Of a stretch of DNA of 59,835 bases, positions 17,831 through 26,997 are shown piece by piece (the first letter of the stretch is position 1; the number at the start of each line of letters is the position of its first letter). The stretch spans positions 1-59,835 of the forward strand of contig JAGHTO010000053.1 of the NCBI GenBank assembly GCA_018065305.1, read 5' to 3'. Under the pieces are notes generated by a model that was not told the DNA's origin, ran no database searches, and saw only the letters and a program-made list of their open reading frames with translations. Made by a program: the position numbers and the translations under genes. This DNA comes from Candidatus Cacconaster scatequi (GTDB lineage Bacteria; Bacteroidota; Bacteroidia; Bacteroidales; UBA932).

Positions 17831-18607
17831 ATGAAAAAAATTTTCATGTTTTTGGCAGTTATCGGTATCCTTGCTGTTTCTGCCGAGTTCCAACAAGCCA
17901 ACGCCAAGGCTGCCGCTCCGGTCGTTCCTGACACAGAGGAGGTGAATCCTTTCGACGCACCCCAGGAGACCCAGCCCATGCACCAGGCAATCAAGAAGAT
18001 TTTCATTGAAGGTGGTGCCACTTTCATGTCTTTGATTCTTGTCTGCCTTGTTTTTGGTCTTGCAATTGTCATTGAAAGAATTCTTACCTTGAGCCTTGCA
18101 CAGCAGAACTCCAAGAAGCTTGCGGCAAAAGTTGAAGAGAAACTCAAAGCCGGTGACATCGACGGAGCACTCGACATCTGCCGTGATACCCGCGGCCCCG
18201 TGGCAAGCATCTACTATCAGGGACTTCTCCGCGTGAAGGAAGGTCAGGATATCGAAAACATCGAGAAATCAGTTGTTTCCTACGGTTCCGTACAGATGGG
18301 ACAGCTTGAAAGCGGAATGAGCTGGATCGCTCTCTTCATCGGTATCGCACCTATGTTGGGATTCATGGGAACAGTGCTCGGTCTTATTCAGGCATTCGAC
18401 GCAATCGAAGTTGCCGGTGATATCAGCCCGGCATTGGTTGCAGGTGGTATGAAGGTTGCTTTGATTACTACTGTCGGTGGTCTTGTAGTTGCAATTATCC
18501 TCCAGATTTTCTACAACTACCTCGTATCAAAGATTGACGGTGTAGTCGTTGATATGGAGAATGCTTCCATTGACCTCGTTGACCTTCTTGTCAAATACAG
18601 AAAATAA
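17831..18607 (+). CDS. exbB: ExbB/MotA/TolQ proton-channel protein
   Basis: This is an inner-membrane component of the proton-driven complex that energises TonB-dependent transport. It is 258 aa. Residues 1-26 resemble a signal peptide (MKKIFMFLAVIGILAVSAEF). A membrane helix near 60-82 (FMSLILVCLVFGLAIVIERI) follows, then a cytoplasmic helical region and two C-terminal helices containing IALFIGIAPMLGFMGTVLGL and VALITTVGGLVVAIILQI. These hold the MotA/ExbB motifs, including the GTVxG segment. It heads a four-gene operon with a small membrane protein and two ExbD proteins. A weak promoter-like TAAATTGC (17731-17738) lies upstream without a convincing -33 box. Confidence 0.93.
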   Translation: MKKIFMFLAVIGILAVSAEFQQANAKAAAPVVPDTEEVNPFDAPQETQPMHQAIKKIFIEGGATFMSLILVCLVFGLAIVIERILTLSLAQQNSKKLAAKVEEKLKAGDIDGALDICRDTRGPVASIYYQGLLRVKEGQDIENIEKSVVSYGSVQMGQLESGMSWIALFIGIAPMLGFMGTVLGLIQAFDAIEVAGDISPALVAGGMKVALITTVGGLVVAIILQIFYNYLVSKIDGVVVDMENASIDLVDLLVKYRK

Positions 18608-18626
18608 CCAACATCCCTGACTTATT

Positions 18627-19037
18627 ATGAAAGTTTTCAAATATATCGAGTATGCGCTTCTGGCCATTTCTCTGGTATTGTTCGTCATAGCGATGCCGTC
18701 CATTGTGACGGTGGACTCACCTATGCTGAACGTAACCTTGGGCTGGGCGTATGTCTTGGTGGCGGTTTCCTTGATTTTCACCCTCGGCTTCCCCTTGGTG
18801 CGCGCTTTCATGGACAAGAAGAGCCTTGTCAAGCTGATAGCGCTCGTGGTGGTTGTCGTGGTGATTGTCGGTGGCGCCTACCTGATTGCTCCGGGTAATC
18901 CCGTCAATGTCAACACCAACGTAACTGAAGCTACTTTCAAGTTCACTGATGCCGCACTTTTCATCTGCTACCTTTTCGTGGCTGCGGCTTTGGGCGTTCT
19001 TGTATGGAGCGGTGTCCGTAAAGTAATAAACAAATAG
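18627..19037 (+). CDS. Small four-helix membrane protein of the Exb operon, unknown function
   Basis: This is a 136-aa protein of unknown function. It is almost entirely hydrophobic with four predicted membrane helices, at about 7-27 (YALLAISLVLFVIAM), 36-57 (LGWAYVLVAVSLIFTLGF), 68-90 (LIALVVVVVVIVGGAYLI) and 108-130 (AALFICYLFVAAALGVLVWS). No catalytic or metal motif is seen. It lies 19 nt after exbB and 3 nt before the first exbD, and this position is recurrent in Bacteroidales Exb operons as I know them (not checked here). It is therefore probably a structural or assembly partner of the ExbB-ExbD complex (inference). Confidence 0.75.
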   Translation: MKVFKYIEYALLAISLVLFVIAMPSIVTVDSPMLNVTLGWAYVLVAVSLIFTLGFPLVRAFMDKKSLVKLIALVVVVVVIVGGAYLIAPGNPVNVNTNVTEATFKFTDAALFICYLFVAAALGVLVWSGVRKVINK

Positions 19038-19040
19038 AGT

Positions 19041-19622
19041 ATGGCTTCCAAAAAGACTCCCGAAATTAACGGCTCATCTATGGCGGACATATCTTTCATT
19101 GCATTGATATTCTTCCTGATGGTGACGACTATGGACAAGGAGGAGGGTATTTCACGCCGTCTTCCCGCACTCCCTACTGAAGAACAGAAGGCAGAGGACC
19201 AGAAAGTCAACCGTCGTAATATCATTGAGGTGAAGATAAACTCCAACGATAGATTGTTTGCCGGTAACCAACCGATGGATGTCCGCCTGCTTAAAGATAA
19301 AATCAAAGAGTTCCTGACCAACCCCAATGATGACCCCAATCTTCCCGAAAAGAAAGTTGAGGAAATCGAAGGTCTTGGCCCCGTCACCATGTCAAAGGGT
19401 GTCATTTCTCTCCAGAACGACCGTGGTACGACTTACAGCAAGTATATTGAAGTCCAGAACGAGATTATACGTGCTGTGAACGAGCTTCGTGACGACTTCT
19501 CAATGAAGACATACGGAAAGAAATATGCCAAACTTGACAGCGACAAGCAGGATCTTGTCCGTAAAGCAGTTCCTCAGAGCGTTTCTGAAGCAGAACCGAA
19601 GGATGTAAAAAAGAAGAAATAG
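19041..19622 (+). CDS. exbD: ExbD/TolR-family protein, first copy
   Basis: This is the periplasmic stalk subunit of the proton channel, 193 aa. The N-terminus has the family pattern: a short cytoplasmic part, then a membrane helix with the critical aspartate (SSMADISFIALIFFLMVTTM). The periplasmic domain is longer than in the second copy and ends in a lysine-rich tail (KDVKKKK). Two different ExbD proteins in tandem are usual in Bacteroidetes and may form a mixed dimer. It is spaced 3 nt from the membrane protein upstream and 12 nt from the second exbD. Confidence 0.92.
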   Translation: MASKKTPEINGSSMADISFIALIFFLMVTTMDKEEGISRRLPALPTEEQKAEDQKVNRRNIIEVKINSNDRLFAGNQPMDVRLLKDKIKEFLTNPNDDPNLPEKKVEEIEGLGPVTMSKGVISLQNDRGTTYSKYIEVQNEIIRAVNELRDDFSMKTYGKKYAKLDSDKQDLVRKAVPQSVSEAEPKDVKKKK

Positions 19623-19634
19623 GAGGAATCTCAT

Positions 19635-20099
19635 ATGGCTAAGTTTATCAAAAAGGAAAGCGGCGACATACCTGCCATCGGTACGGCATCACTTCCCGAC
19701 ATCGTTTTCATGATTCTGATGTTCTTTATGGTTTCAACCTCAATGCGTCAGACTGAAAGAAAGGTGAAAGTTGTGTTGCCTCAGGCTACCGAAATTGCGA
19801 AACTCGAAAGAAAGGACCTTTCATCATACATATATGTAGGTACTCCTACCAACCAGTATGTGGCACAGTATGGTACAGAGTCCCGTATCCAGCTCAACGA
19901 TTCCTTCAGGAACACTGATGACATCCGTGACTTCATCGCCGCCGAGCGTGAAAACCTCAGCGAGGTGGACCGTCCGTTCATGACAGTCAGCATCAAGGCT
20001 GACCAGGATACCAGAATGGGTATCATTACGGATATCAAGCAGGAACTTCGTCGTTGCTCTGCATTGAAGATTATGTACGGTGCCAGAAAGGGCAAGTAA
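19635..20099 (+). CDS. exbD: ExbD/TolR-family protein, second copy
   Basis: The second periplasmic stalk subunit is 154 aa. The membrane helix with its aspartate is ASLPDIVFMILMFFMVSTSM, and the rest is a compact periplasmic domain with the RMGIITDIKQELRRC motif region typical of TolR/ExbD. An unusually strong ribosome binding site for this phylum, AGGAGGA, lies at 19621-19627, overlapping the stop of the first copy. A hairpin terminator follows at 20120-20150. Confidence 0.93.
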   Translation: MAKFIKKESGDIPAIGTASLPDIVFMILMFFMVSTSMRQTERKVKVVLPQATEIAKLERKDLSSYIYVGTPTNQYVAQYGTESRIQLNDSFRNTDDIRDFIAAERENLSEVDRPFMTVSIKADQDTRMGIITDIKQELRRCSALKIMYGARKGK

Positions 20100-20119
20100 T
20101 TTTATAGAACGTTTGAACG

Positions 20120-20150
20120 AAGGGTGGTCAAAAGTGCCACCCTTTGTTTT
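20120..20150 (+). terminator. Terminator of the exb operon
   Basis: AAGGGTGG (20120-20127) pairs with CCACCCTT (20137-20144) across a 9-nt loop and is followed by TGTTTT. The T tract is interrupted, so strength is moderate. Confidence 0.65.
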
Positions 20151-20176
20151 ATGTAAATGATTTTTTTGTTGAAGAA

Positions 20177-21385
20177 ATGAAGACTTTAAAAAATATATTC
20201 ACCATTCTGCTTCTCGTTGCCGTCGTCTCCTCTTGCGGAGAAAAGAAAGCCAAGTATGTTTTCTATTTCATTGGCGATGGAATGGGCTTTACCCACGTGG
20301 CTGCTGCTGAAGCATATCTTTCTCAGGAGCGTGGGGTCATTGGCATGGACACATTGAGCTTTACCCGTTTCCCTGTTCTGGGTATAGCTACGACATATTC
20401 CTCAAGTAATCCGATAACTTGTTCTTCTGCTGCCGGAACAGCGCTTTCAACAGGATCGAAGACCAATAACGGAATGCTCGGCGTCACTCCCGACGGGCAA
20501 CCCCTGACCAGCATAGCGTACAAGATTCACGATGCCGGTTTTGCAGTAGGCGTGACTTCCACCGTCGGAATCAACCACGCGACACCTGCAGCCTTCTATG
20601 GACATTCCAAGAGCCGCGATGACTATTACGATATCATCCAGGAACTGCCTCAGACAGGATTCGAGTTCTTTGCCGGCGGCGGTATTCTCTCTCCCAGAGG
20701 CAAGGATAAGGACCAGAAGTCAGCTTATGACATCATAGGTGAATCCGGGTACAAGATTGCTTACGGTATCAAGGATTTCAATACGAAGAAGGATTCCGAC
20801 AGATTCCTCCTTGTACAGAAAGAGGATTCGGAAGATGCTGTTCCGTACGCTTTCGGACGTCCTGCAGGTGCCTTGACCCAGGCTCAGATTGTGGAGGCTG
20901 CAATCGAAATTTTGGAGCGTAATGAGAAGGGATTCTTCCTTATGTCGGAAGGCGGACAGATTGACTGGGCCGCTCACAGCCAGGATCTTGCCAGCACCGT
21001 ATTCGAGGTGATTGACTTCTCCACCGCAATCCAGGTGGCGGTCGAGTTCTACAAGAAGCACGCTGATGAGACTCTGATTGTCGTCACTGCCGACCACGAA
21101 ACCGGTGGCATTGCGCTGGGACGCCATCATTATACGTTTGACCTGACGGTCATCGATGAACTTACATCTCCGGATGCCCCTCACACAGTGGCAGACTATA
21201 TGGGCAATGACAAGGCCGTCAACGATTTGAATGAAAGAGCCGGTATCGGTTGGACGACATTCTCGCATTGCGGCGCTCCAGTTCCCGTATGGGCCATAGG
21301 AGTGGGCAGCGAGAAGTTTGCGGCACGTCAGGACAACACTGACATTCCCAAGAAGATATGCTCAATTATGGGGGTTGAATTTTAA
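20177..21385 (+). CDS. Alkaline phosphatase, predicted lipoprotein
   Basis: This metal-dependent phosphomonoesterase of the PhoA family would release phosphate from organic phosphates at the cell envelope. It is 402 aa. The N-terminus is a lipoprotein signal (MKTLKNIFTILLLVAVVSSC) with Cys20 as the lipid site. Metal and active-site motifs are FIGDGMGFTHVAAAE, the nucleophile region ITCSSAAGTALSTG, SEGGQIDWAAHSQD and VVTADHETGGIALG. An upstream in-frame start at 20144 lies inside the exb terminator, so the ATG at 20177, which gives a perfect signal peptide, is chosen. No phosphate-regulon (Pho) box could be identified. Confidence 0.93.
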   Translation: MKTLKNIFTILLLVAVVSSCGEKKAKYVFYFIGDGMGFTHVAAAEAYLSQERGVIGMDTLSFTRFPVLGIATTYSSSNPITCSSAAGTALSTGSKTNNGMLGVTPDGQPLTSIAYKIHDAGFAVGVTSTVGINHATPAAFYGHSKSRDDYYDIIQELPQTGFEFFAGGGILSPRGKDKDQKSAYDIIGESGYKIAYGIKDFNTKKDSDRFLLVQKEDSEDAVPYAFGRPAGALTQAQIVEAAIEILERNEKGFFLMSEGGQIDWAAHSQDLASTVFEVIDFSTAIQVAVEFYKKHADETLIVVTADHETGGIALGRHHYTFDLTVIDELTSPDAPHTVADYMGNDKAVNDLNERAGIGWTTFSHCGAPVPVWAIGVGSEKFAARQDNTDIPKKICSIMGVEF

Positions 21386-21407
21386 TTGAATATTTTGACA
21401 GAGATTG

Positions 21408-22790
21408 ATGATGAGAAGGATAAAGGATTATCTGAACGGTCAGCCCGAGAACGGAATAACAGTCAAAGGCTGGGTCAGGACAAAGAGGGGAAACAAGAAC
21501 GTGGCCTTCATTGCGCTCAACGACGGCTCTACGATAAACAACATACAGGTTGTATGTGACGTCGCTTCTTTTGACGAACAGATTCTGAAGCAGATTACGA
21601 CAGGCGCCTGCATCTGCGTCAAGGGAGATTTGGTTCCGTCGCAGGGGGCAGGTCAGTCAGTTGAGGTACAGGCCCGCGAAATAGAGGTTTATGGAGTCGC
21701 GGATCCGGAGACATATCCGCTCCAGAAAAAGGGGCACAGTATGGAATTTCTCCGCGAGATAGCGCATCTCCGTCCCCGTACCAATACGTTCGGAGCGGTC
21801 CTTCGAATCAGGCACGCAATGGCGTTTGCCATTCATAAATTCTTTAATGACAAGGGATTCTGCTATCTGCATACCCCTCTTATCACGGCTTCGGACTGTG
21901 AAGGAGCGGGGGAGATGTTCCAGGTGACTACTCTTGACCCCGACAATCTGCCAAGGCTGGAGGATGGGACCATAGATTACAGTCAGGATTTCTTCGGAAG
22001 GCACACCTCGCTTACGGTGAGCGGCCAGCTTGAAGGGGAACTCGGGGCGATGGCTCTCGGGAATATCTATACTTTCGGCCCCACGTTCCGTGCGGAAAAC
22101 TCCAATACCCCGCGTCACCTCGCGGAGTTCTGGATGATTGAGCCGGAGATGGCGTTCTATGACGTCAACGACCTTATGGACCTTGAAGAGGAGTTTATCA
22201 AGTATCTCGTTCAGTATGCTCTTGACAACTGTCAGGACGACATTGCATTCCTGACCAAGATGATTGACCCCGAACTGACGGACAGGCTCAATAGCGTAGT
22301 ATCAACGGATTTTGTCCGTCTGACCTACACGGAGGGTATCGACATTCTGCTCAAGAGCGGACAGAAGTTCGAATTCCCCGTATCCTGGGGCGTTGACCTG
22401 CAGAGCGAGCACGAACGATATCTTGTCGAGAAACATTTCGGAAAACCGGTGATTCTGACGGATTATCCCAAGGATATCAAGGCGTTCTATATGAAGCAGA
22501 ACGATGACGGGCGCACGGTCCGCGGCACTGACGTGCTCTTCCCGAAAATCGGCGAGATTATCGGTGGGTCGGAGCGTGAGTCGTCATTGGAGAAGTTGAA
22601 CAACCGCATTGCAGAACTGAAGATGGATACTAAGAATCTCTGGTGGTACATCGATACCCGCAGATTCGGCAGCTGCCCGCACAGCGGATTCGGTCTCGGT
22701 TTCGAAAGACTTCTCCTTTTCGTGACAGGAATGTCGAATATCAGGGACGTCATACCTTTCCCCAGAACCCCCAAGACAGCCGAATTTTAA
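21408..22790 (+). CDS. asnS: Asparaginyl-tRNA synthetase
   Basis: This charges tRNA-Asn with asparagine. It is a class IIb enzyme of 460 aa, as expected. The N-terminal OB-fold anticodon-binding domain is at about 15-100 ([22 protein letters not shown]). The class II core has [21 protein letters not shown] (motif 2) and [31 protein letters not shown] (motif 3). The RHLAEFWM and TGMSNIRD wording separates it from AspRS. The ATG at 21408 is preferred; a TTG at 21405 would add one residue. It lies 22 nt after the phosphatase and 11 nt before udk. Confidence 0.97.
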   Translation: MMRRIKDYLNGQPENGITVKGWVRTKRGNKNVAFIALNDGSTINNIQVVCDVASFDEQILKQITTGACICVKGDLVPSQGAGQSVEVQAREIEVYGVADPETYPLQKKGHSMEFLREIAHLRPRTNTFGAVLRIRHAMAFAIHKFFNDKGFCYLHTPLITASDCEGAGEMFQVTTLDPDNLPRLEDGTIDYSQDFFGRHTSLTVSGQLEGELGAMALGNIYTFGPTFRAENSNTPRHLAEFWMIEPEMAFYDVNDLMDLEEEFIKYLVQYALDNCQDDIAFLTKMIDPELTDRLNSVVSTDFVRLTYTEGIDILLKSGQKFEFPVSWGVDLQSEHERYLVEKHFGKPVILTDYPKDIKAFYMKQNDDGRTVRGTDVLFPKIGEIIGGSERESSLEKLNNRIAELKMDTKNLWWYIDTRRFGSCPHSGFGLGFERLLLFVTGMSNIRDVIPFPRTPKTAEF

Positions 22791-22801
22791 AAATCGAAGT
22801 T

Positions 22802-23428
22802 ATGTTGGTCATCGGTATTGCAGGCGGTTCCGGCTCCGGAAAATCAACGGTAGTCAGGGAGATAATCAAAAGAGTGCCCTCCACCGAACAGGTGGTGGTG
22901 ATTCCTCAGGACTCCTATTACAAGGACCAGAGCCATCTTTCCATGGATGAACGGCAGGCTCTGAACTTCGACCACCCGGATTCCATAGACTTCGACCTGC
23001 TCAACCGGCAACTTGCCGAGCTGAAGTCAGGAAAGGCGGTGGAACAGCCCCAATATTCTTATCTTACCTGTTCGAGGCTTGCGGAGACAGTCAGGGTCGA
23101 GCCCGCGGATATCGTGATAATAGAAGGTATACTCGTATTCTGCAACAAGAAGCTGCGTGACCAGATGGACATCAAGATATATGTCGATGCCGATGATGAC
23201 GACAGGCTGATGCGTATAATAGAGCGGGACATAGCGCAGAGAGGGAAGACTGTTCCGTGGGTGATTGACCGTTACAACAAGACGGTTAAGCCGATGCATC
23301 TGGAATTCATAGCTCCCAGCAAGCGGTACGCCGACATAATAGTGCCTCAGGGCGGTCACAACATCGTGGCGATCAAGGTGCTCTGGGAAGGAATCAGAAG
23401 ATTTGTGGGGCAGGAACAATGTGGCTGA
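22802..23428 (+). CDS. udk: Uridine kinase
   Basis: This phosphorylates uridine and cytidine in pyrimidine salvage. It is 208 aa. The P-loop is GIAGGSGSGKST at residues 5-16. PQDSYYKDQSHLS, NFDHPDSIDFDLL and IIEGILVF are the substrate and Walker B regions, and RRDIAQRG-like RIIERDIAQRGK follows. The ATG at 22802 gives the normal N-terminus, whereas the frame is open further upstream without family similarity. Its last 10 nt overlap the next gene, a TonB-like protein. Confidence 0.95.
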   Translation: MLVIGIAGGSGSGKSTVVREIIKRVPSTEQVVVIPQDSYYKDQSHLSMDERQALNFDHPDSIDFDLLNRQLAELKSGKAVEQPQYSYLTCSRLAETVRVEPADIVIIEGILVFCNKKLRDQMDIKIYVDADDDDRLMRIIERDIAQRGKTVPWVIDRYNKTVKPMHLEFIAPSKRYADIIVPQGGHNIVAIKVLWEGIRRFVGQEQCG

Positions 23429-24156
23429 AGATAAAGCAAATAATAAACGAACATAAGGTCGGGTTCTACTCGACCGCGATTTTTCATCTTCTGGCCCTTA
23501 TCATTCTGCTTTCGTTTTCCATAGGGACCGTGGCGCAGTCGGAGACCTCCTTTGTCCTCGATTTTACCAAGCAGGAGGAACTGGAGAGACAGGAGAGGGA
23601 GATGGAATTCAAGGAGAACGTCAAGGAGCAGCTGGAGGACATTCTGAAATCCACGAGACAGGATATCAGGAACGTGGCCGTGGATGCCGGGAGCAAACTC
23701 AAGGACGACCGTTTCAAGAATCCTTCCGAGGTTTATGACCAGGCGAAGGAACTTCAGCGGAAACTCGACGCGTCGGCCAGAGAGGCCAAGGCGCAGAGGG
23801 ATGCCGACGATGCTGCGGAACTTGCCTCAAAGAATGCCCGCAGCGATGAGGAGGAGAGCAACCAGTCCACTTATCGTGGACCTTCCGTGATATCATACGA
23901 ACTGGAGGGAAGGAAAGCCATTTACCTGCCGGTTCCGGCATACAAGGGCTACGGCTCCGGAGACGTGCTGGTGGAGATTGAAGTCAACCGCAAGGGCAGG
24001 GTGACAGCCGCGAGGGTGCTGACAACAGCCTCAAGCGCGGATGATGCGTTGCACGAGTTTGCAATCGAGGCTGCGAAACGCTCCCGGTTCAGTTCGTCGG
24101 AGACGGCGGACAAGTCCCAGACAGGAACCATATTATACAGATTCATTGCTCAATAG
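23419..24156 (+). CDS. TonB-like periplasm-spanning protein with coiled coil
   Basis: The protein is 245 aa. One N-terminal membrane helix (residues 16-38, FYSTAIFHLLALIILLSFSI) leads into a highly charged helical or coiled-coil stretch (about 48-155, EELERQEREMEFKENVKEQL and after). The C-terminal 80 residues match the TonB_C fold (VLVEIEVNRKGRVTAARVLT; HEFAIEAAKRSRFSSS; GTILYRF). It therefore looks like an energy-transducing TonB family member in which a charged coiled coil replaces the proline-rich linker. It is not next to exbB/exbD. It could instead be a stand-alone envelope protein. The start overlaps udk by 10 nt. Confidence 0.78.
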   Translation: MWLKIKQIINEHKVGFYSTAIFHLLALIILLSFSIGTVAQSETSFVLDFTKQEELERQEREMEFKENVKEQLEDILKSTRQDIRNVAVDAGSKLKDDRFKNPSEVYDQAKELQRKLDASAREAKAQRDADDAAELASKNARSDEEESNQSTYRGPSVISYELEGRKAIYLPVPAYKGYGSGDVLVEIEVNRKGRVTAARVLTTASSADDALHEFAIEAAKRSRFSSSETADKSQTGTILYRFIAQ

Positions 24157-24165
24157 AGATTGCTT

Positions 24166-25119
24166 ATGAATACTAATCCTGACATTTTTACTACGATAGA
24201 CGGCATTAACGTCACGCTTAATGCCGGCGGAATGGAGACGGTCAATATCGTTCTCGCCTTCATAATGTACGGAGTGGCCTTGGGAATCCGGCCCAAGATG
24301 TTCAAGAACGTCTTCCTCAAGCCCAAATCCGTGATAGCGGGAGCAATCTGCCAGTTTATCCTGCTGCCTTTGTTCACGTTCCTTCTCGCCCTTGCATTCG
24401 GAAACAACATTTCCTGGTCGATGGCTCTGGGTATGATATTGGTAGCGGCCTGTCCGGGCGGGAACATCTCCAATTTCATGAGTTCACTTTCGAGGGCCAA
24501 CGTGGAATTGTCCGTCAGTCTGACAGCAATCAGCACCGCGCTGGCCGTAGTGGCCACACCTTTCAACTTCTGGCTGTACGGGAACCTCTACCTGCACTTC
24601 GCCAACATCCACGGAGAGATACCGGCACTGACAATACCTCTGTGGGATGTGTTCAAGACCATTTTCATCCTTCTGGGCATTCCGTTGGTACTAGGGATTC
24701 TGACTTCACACTTCCTTCCCAAGGTGGCGGCTTTCCTCAAGAAGCCTTTGCAGTACATAAGCATCGTCTTCTTCCTGGCGATTGTCGTCCTCTCCTTTAT
24801 GGGCAATATGGATGCATTCCTCAGATGCATCAAATATATATTCTTTGTCGTCCTGCTGCATAATCTCCTGGCCCTTACAATCGGTTTTTCAACGGCATCG
24901 CTGCTGCATCTCCCCAGGAAGGACAGACGGACCCTGACTATTGAGACGGGAATCCAGAATTCCGGTCTCGGACTTGTGCTTCTTCTCGGAACCTCCATAT
25001 TCTCGGCCCTGCCGCCTCACGGAGGAATGCTTGTGATTACCGCCTGGTGGGGTGTATGGCACATCATCAGCGGACTGACCATATCATTCATTTTCAAAAA
25101 ATCCCGAAAACAGCTATGA
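24166..25119 (+). CDS. Bile acid:sodium symporter (SBF/BASS) family transporter
   Basis: This is a polytopic inner-membrane protein of 317 aa with about nine or ten hydrophobic helices, in the SBF-like family of sodium-coupled organic anion transporters. Recognisable family segments are the CPGGNISNFMSSLSRANVELS stretch (sodium-site region) and the C-terminal IETGIQNSGLGLVLLLGTSI. The ATG at 24166 is preferred over a TTG at 24160. The substrate is unknown; bile acids, pantoate or other organic acids are all transported by relatives. The stop overlaps the peptidase start by 4 nt (ATGA). Confidence 0.88.
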   Translation: MNTNPDIFTTIDGINVTLNAGGMETVNIVLAFIMYGVALGIRPKMFKNVFLKPKSVIAGAICQFILLPLFTFLLALAFGNNISWSMALGMILVAACPGGNISNFMSSLSRANVELSVSLTAISTALAVVATPFNFWLYGNLYLHFANIHGEIPALTIPLWDVFKTIFILLGIPLVLGILTSHFLPKVAAFLKKPLQYISIVFFLAIVVLSFMGNMDAFLRCIKYIFFVVLLHNLLALTIGFSTASLLHLPRKDRRTLTIETGIQNSGLGLVLLLGTSIFSALPPHGGMLVITAWWGVWHIISGLTISFIFKKSRKQL

Positions 25120-26486
25120 TTATGGAGATGAAAGAATACATAGAACGAAACAGGGAAAGGTTCTTTGAAGAACTTTTCGGCCTTCTCAGAATTCCTTCCG
25201 TGAGTTCGGACCTCTCCAAAAAAGAGGATATGGTATGCTGCGCGCAATATCTGGCGAATCTTCTGAAAGAGGCAGGCGCGGACAGGGCGGAGTTATGTCC
25301 GACTGAAGGCAATCCTGTCGTTTTTGCCGAAAAGACGGTCAACCCGGATGCTCCGACCGTTCTGGTTTACGGCCACTATGACGTGATGCCCGTGGACCCG
25401 ATAGAGCTGTGGGATTCGGACCCTTTCGAGCCTGAAATCCGTAACGGTGCGATATACGCCCGCGGTGCCAATGACGACAAGGGGCAGACATTCATCCATA
25501 TAAAGGTATTCGAATACCTTGTCCGCGAGGGAAAATTGAAGCATAACGTGAAGTTCATCCTCGAAGGGGAGGAGGAGATGGGTTCGGAAGCGCTGTCGAA
25601 GTGGATTCCGCAGCACAGGGACCTTCTCAGGAGCGATATAATGCTTGTCTCCGACACGACGATGATTTCGGACAAGGTTCCCTCAATCAATTGCGGAATG
25701 AGGGGCATAACCTATATGGAGGTTAAGGTTACGGGCCCCGACAAGGATCTGCATTCCGGACACTATGGCGGTGCCGTGGTAAACCCTCTCAATGCACTCT
25801 GCCGGATGATTGCTTCTTTGATCGATGAAGAGGGCCATATTACAATCAAAGGTTTTTATGATGATGTAATCGACCTTTCCGATGAGGACAGGAAGATGCT
25901 CTCGCGTGCCCCGTATGATGAAGCCGAATACAAGGCCTCCATCGGTGTCGATGACCTCGCCGGAGAGAAGGGATATTCTACTCTCGAGAGAGTGGGGATA
26001 AGGCCCTGTCTTGATGTCAACGGGATATGGGGAGGCTATATCTCCGAGGGGTCCAAGACCGTGATTCCTTCCTGCGCCCACGCCAAGATTTCGATGAGGC
26101 TTGTGCCGAATCAGGAGAGTGGAAAGATTGCGGAACTCTTCTCCGCGCATTTCAAGGCGATTGCCCCCGAAGGGGTGAAAGTCGAAGTTGAGGAGAAGCA
26201 CGGAGGTGACGGTTTCCTGATTCCAATCAGTTCTGCCGCCTACAGGGCTGCATCCAAGGCTATGGAAGAGGTTTACGGGATAGAGCCGGTGCCGAGCCGT
26301 GGCGGGGGCAGCATTGCAATCCTCGCCCAGATGCAGCGGGAGTTGCATTCCGACCCTCTTCTGATGGGGTTCGGACTGGAGAGAGACGTGATACATTCAC
26401 CCAATGAGAGTTTCCTTATCGATCAGTTGTTCAAGGGAATGCGCTCTGTGGCTCTCTTCTATGACTATTTTCAGGATACCCTGTAA
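25116..26486 (+). CDS. M20-family metallo-dipeptidase
   Basis: This is a zinc-dependent cytoplasmic dipeptidase or carboxypeptidase of the M20 (ArgE/DapE/CNDP) family, 456 aa. Metal-ligand motifs are VYGHYDVMPVDP (His and Asp), GANDDKGQ (Asp), EGEEEMGS (catalytic and metal Glu) and the final HSPNE. The dimerisation domain lies at about 180-390 (LHSGHYGGAVVNPLNAL). The start forms an ATGA overlap with the SBF transporter gene, so transporter and peptidase are coupled, which might indicate peptide-like substrates (inference). Confidence 0.93.
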   Translation: MIMEMKEYIERNRERFFEELFGLLRIPSVSSDLSKKEDMVCCAQYLANLLKEAGADRAELCPTEGNPVVFAEKTVNPDAPTVLVYGHYDVMPVDPIELWDSDPFEPEIRNGAIYARGANDDKGQTFIHIKVFEYLVREGKLKHNVKFILEGEEEMGSEALSKWIPQHRDLLRSDIMLVSDTTMISDKVPSINCGMRGITYMEVKVTGPDKDLHSGHYGGAVVNPLNALCRMIASLIDEEGHITIKGFYDDVIDLSDEDRKMLSRAPYDEAEYKASIGVDDLAGEKGYSTLERVGIRPCLDVNGIWGGYISEGSKTVIPSCAHAKISMRLVPNQESGKIAELFSAHFKAIAPEGVKVEVEEKHGGDGFLIPISSAAYRAASKAMEEVYGIEPVPSRGGGSIAILAQMQRELHSDPLLMGFGLERDVIHSPNESFLIDQLFKGMRSVALFYDYFQDTL

Positions 26487-26503
26487 CAAAATATATAATT
26501 GTG

Positions 26504-26995
26504 ATGAAAAGATTTGTGCTGTTGGTTTGTGCCGTGATGCTCTCCTGGGCCGCTGAGGCCGGGGATGCTGCGGCGTTGTTCCGGAGTTATTCCGAAAAGG
26601 AGGGTGTCACAGCGGTCACCCTTACAGGAAGGACATTCAATCTCATGAAACCATTCCTCGGTTTGGACAGGGAGACGAAACGCCTTTTCAATGCTCTGAA
26701 CCTGCAGAGGATGGATATGCTTGAGATTGACTGCAAATCCTCCTCCATCGACAGGGGCAAGGTCCTTGAAGACCTTTCGGGTCTGTGCGCTGATTCGCTC
26801 TATGTGAGCATCCGCACCTTGTCAGACGCTGACATAGAGGAGAATTCCGATTTCCTTTTCAGAATTGAAGGGGAGAGGATTGTGGATGTCGTCATCTATG
26901 CGCTTAAAGGCGACGGGCTCGTGGCGATGATGGTCTCCTGTGACGCTGAACTCTCCCGTATCAAGGCGGCGCTGGGCGAAAAACGCAATGATTGA
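26504..26995 (+). CDS. DUF4252-family secreted protein
   Basis: This is a 163-aa protein of unknown function with an N-terminal signal peptide (MKRFVLLVCAVMLSWAAEAG). The mature part (LFRSYSEKEGVTAVTLTG; LFNALNLQRMDMLEIDC) resembles the DUF4252 family found across Bacteroidetes. There is no lipobox and no catalytic motif. The ATG at 26504 is used; an overlapping GTG at 26501 is less likely. It is followed 2 nt later by the first chromate-transporter half. Confidence 0.75.
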   Translation: MKRFVLLVCAVMLSWAAEAGDAAALFRSYSEKEGVTAVTLTGRTFNLMKPFLGLDRETKRLFNALNLQRMDMLEIDCKSSSIDRGKVLEDLSGLCADSLYVSIRTLSDADIEENSDFLFRIEGERIVDVVIYALKGDGLVAMMVSCDAELSRIKAALGEKRND

Positions 26996-26997
26996 AG

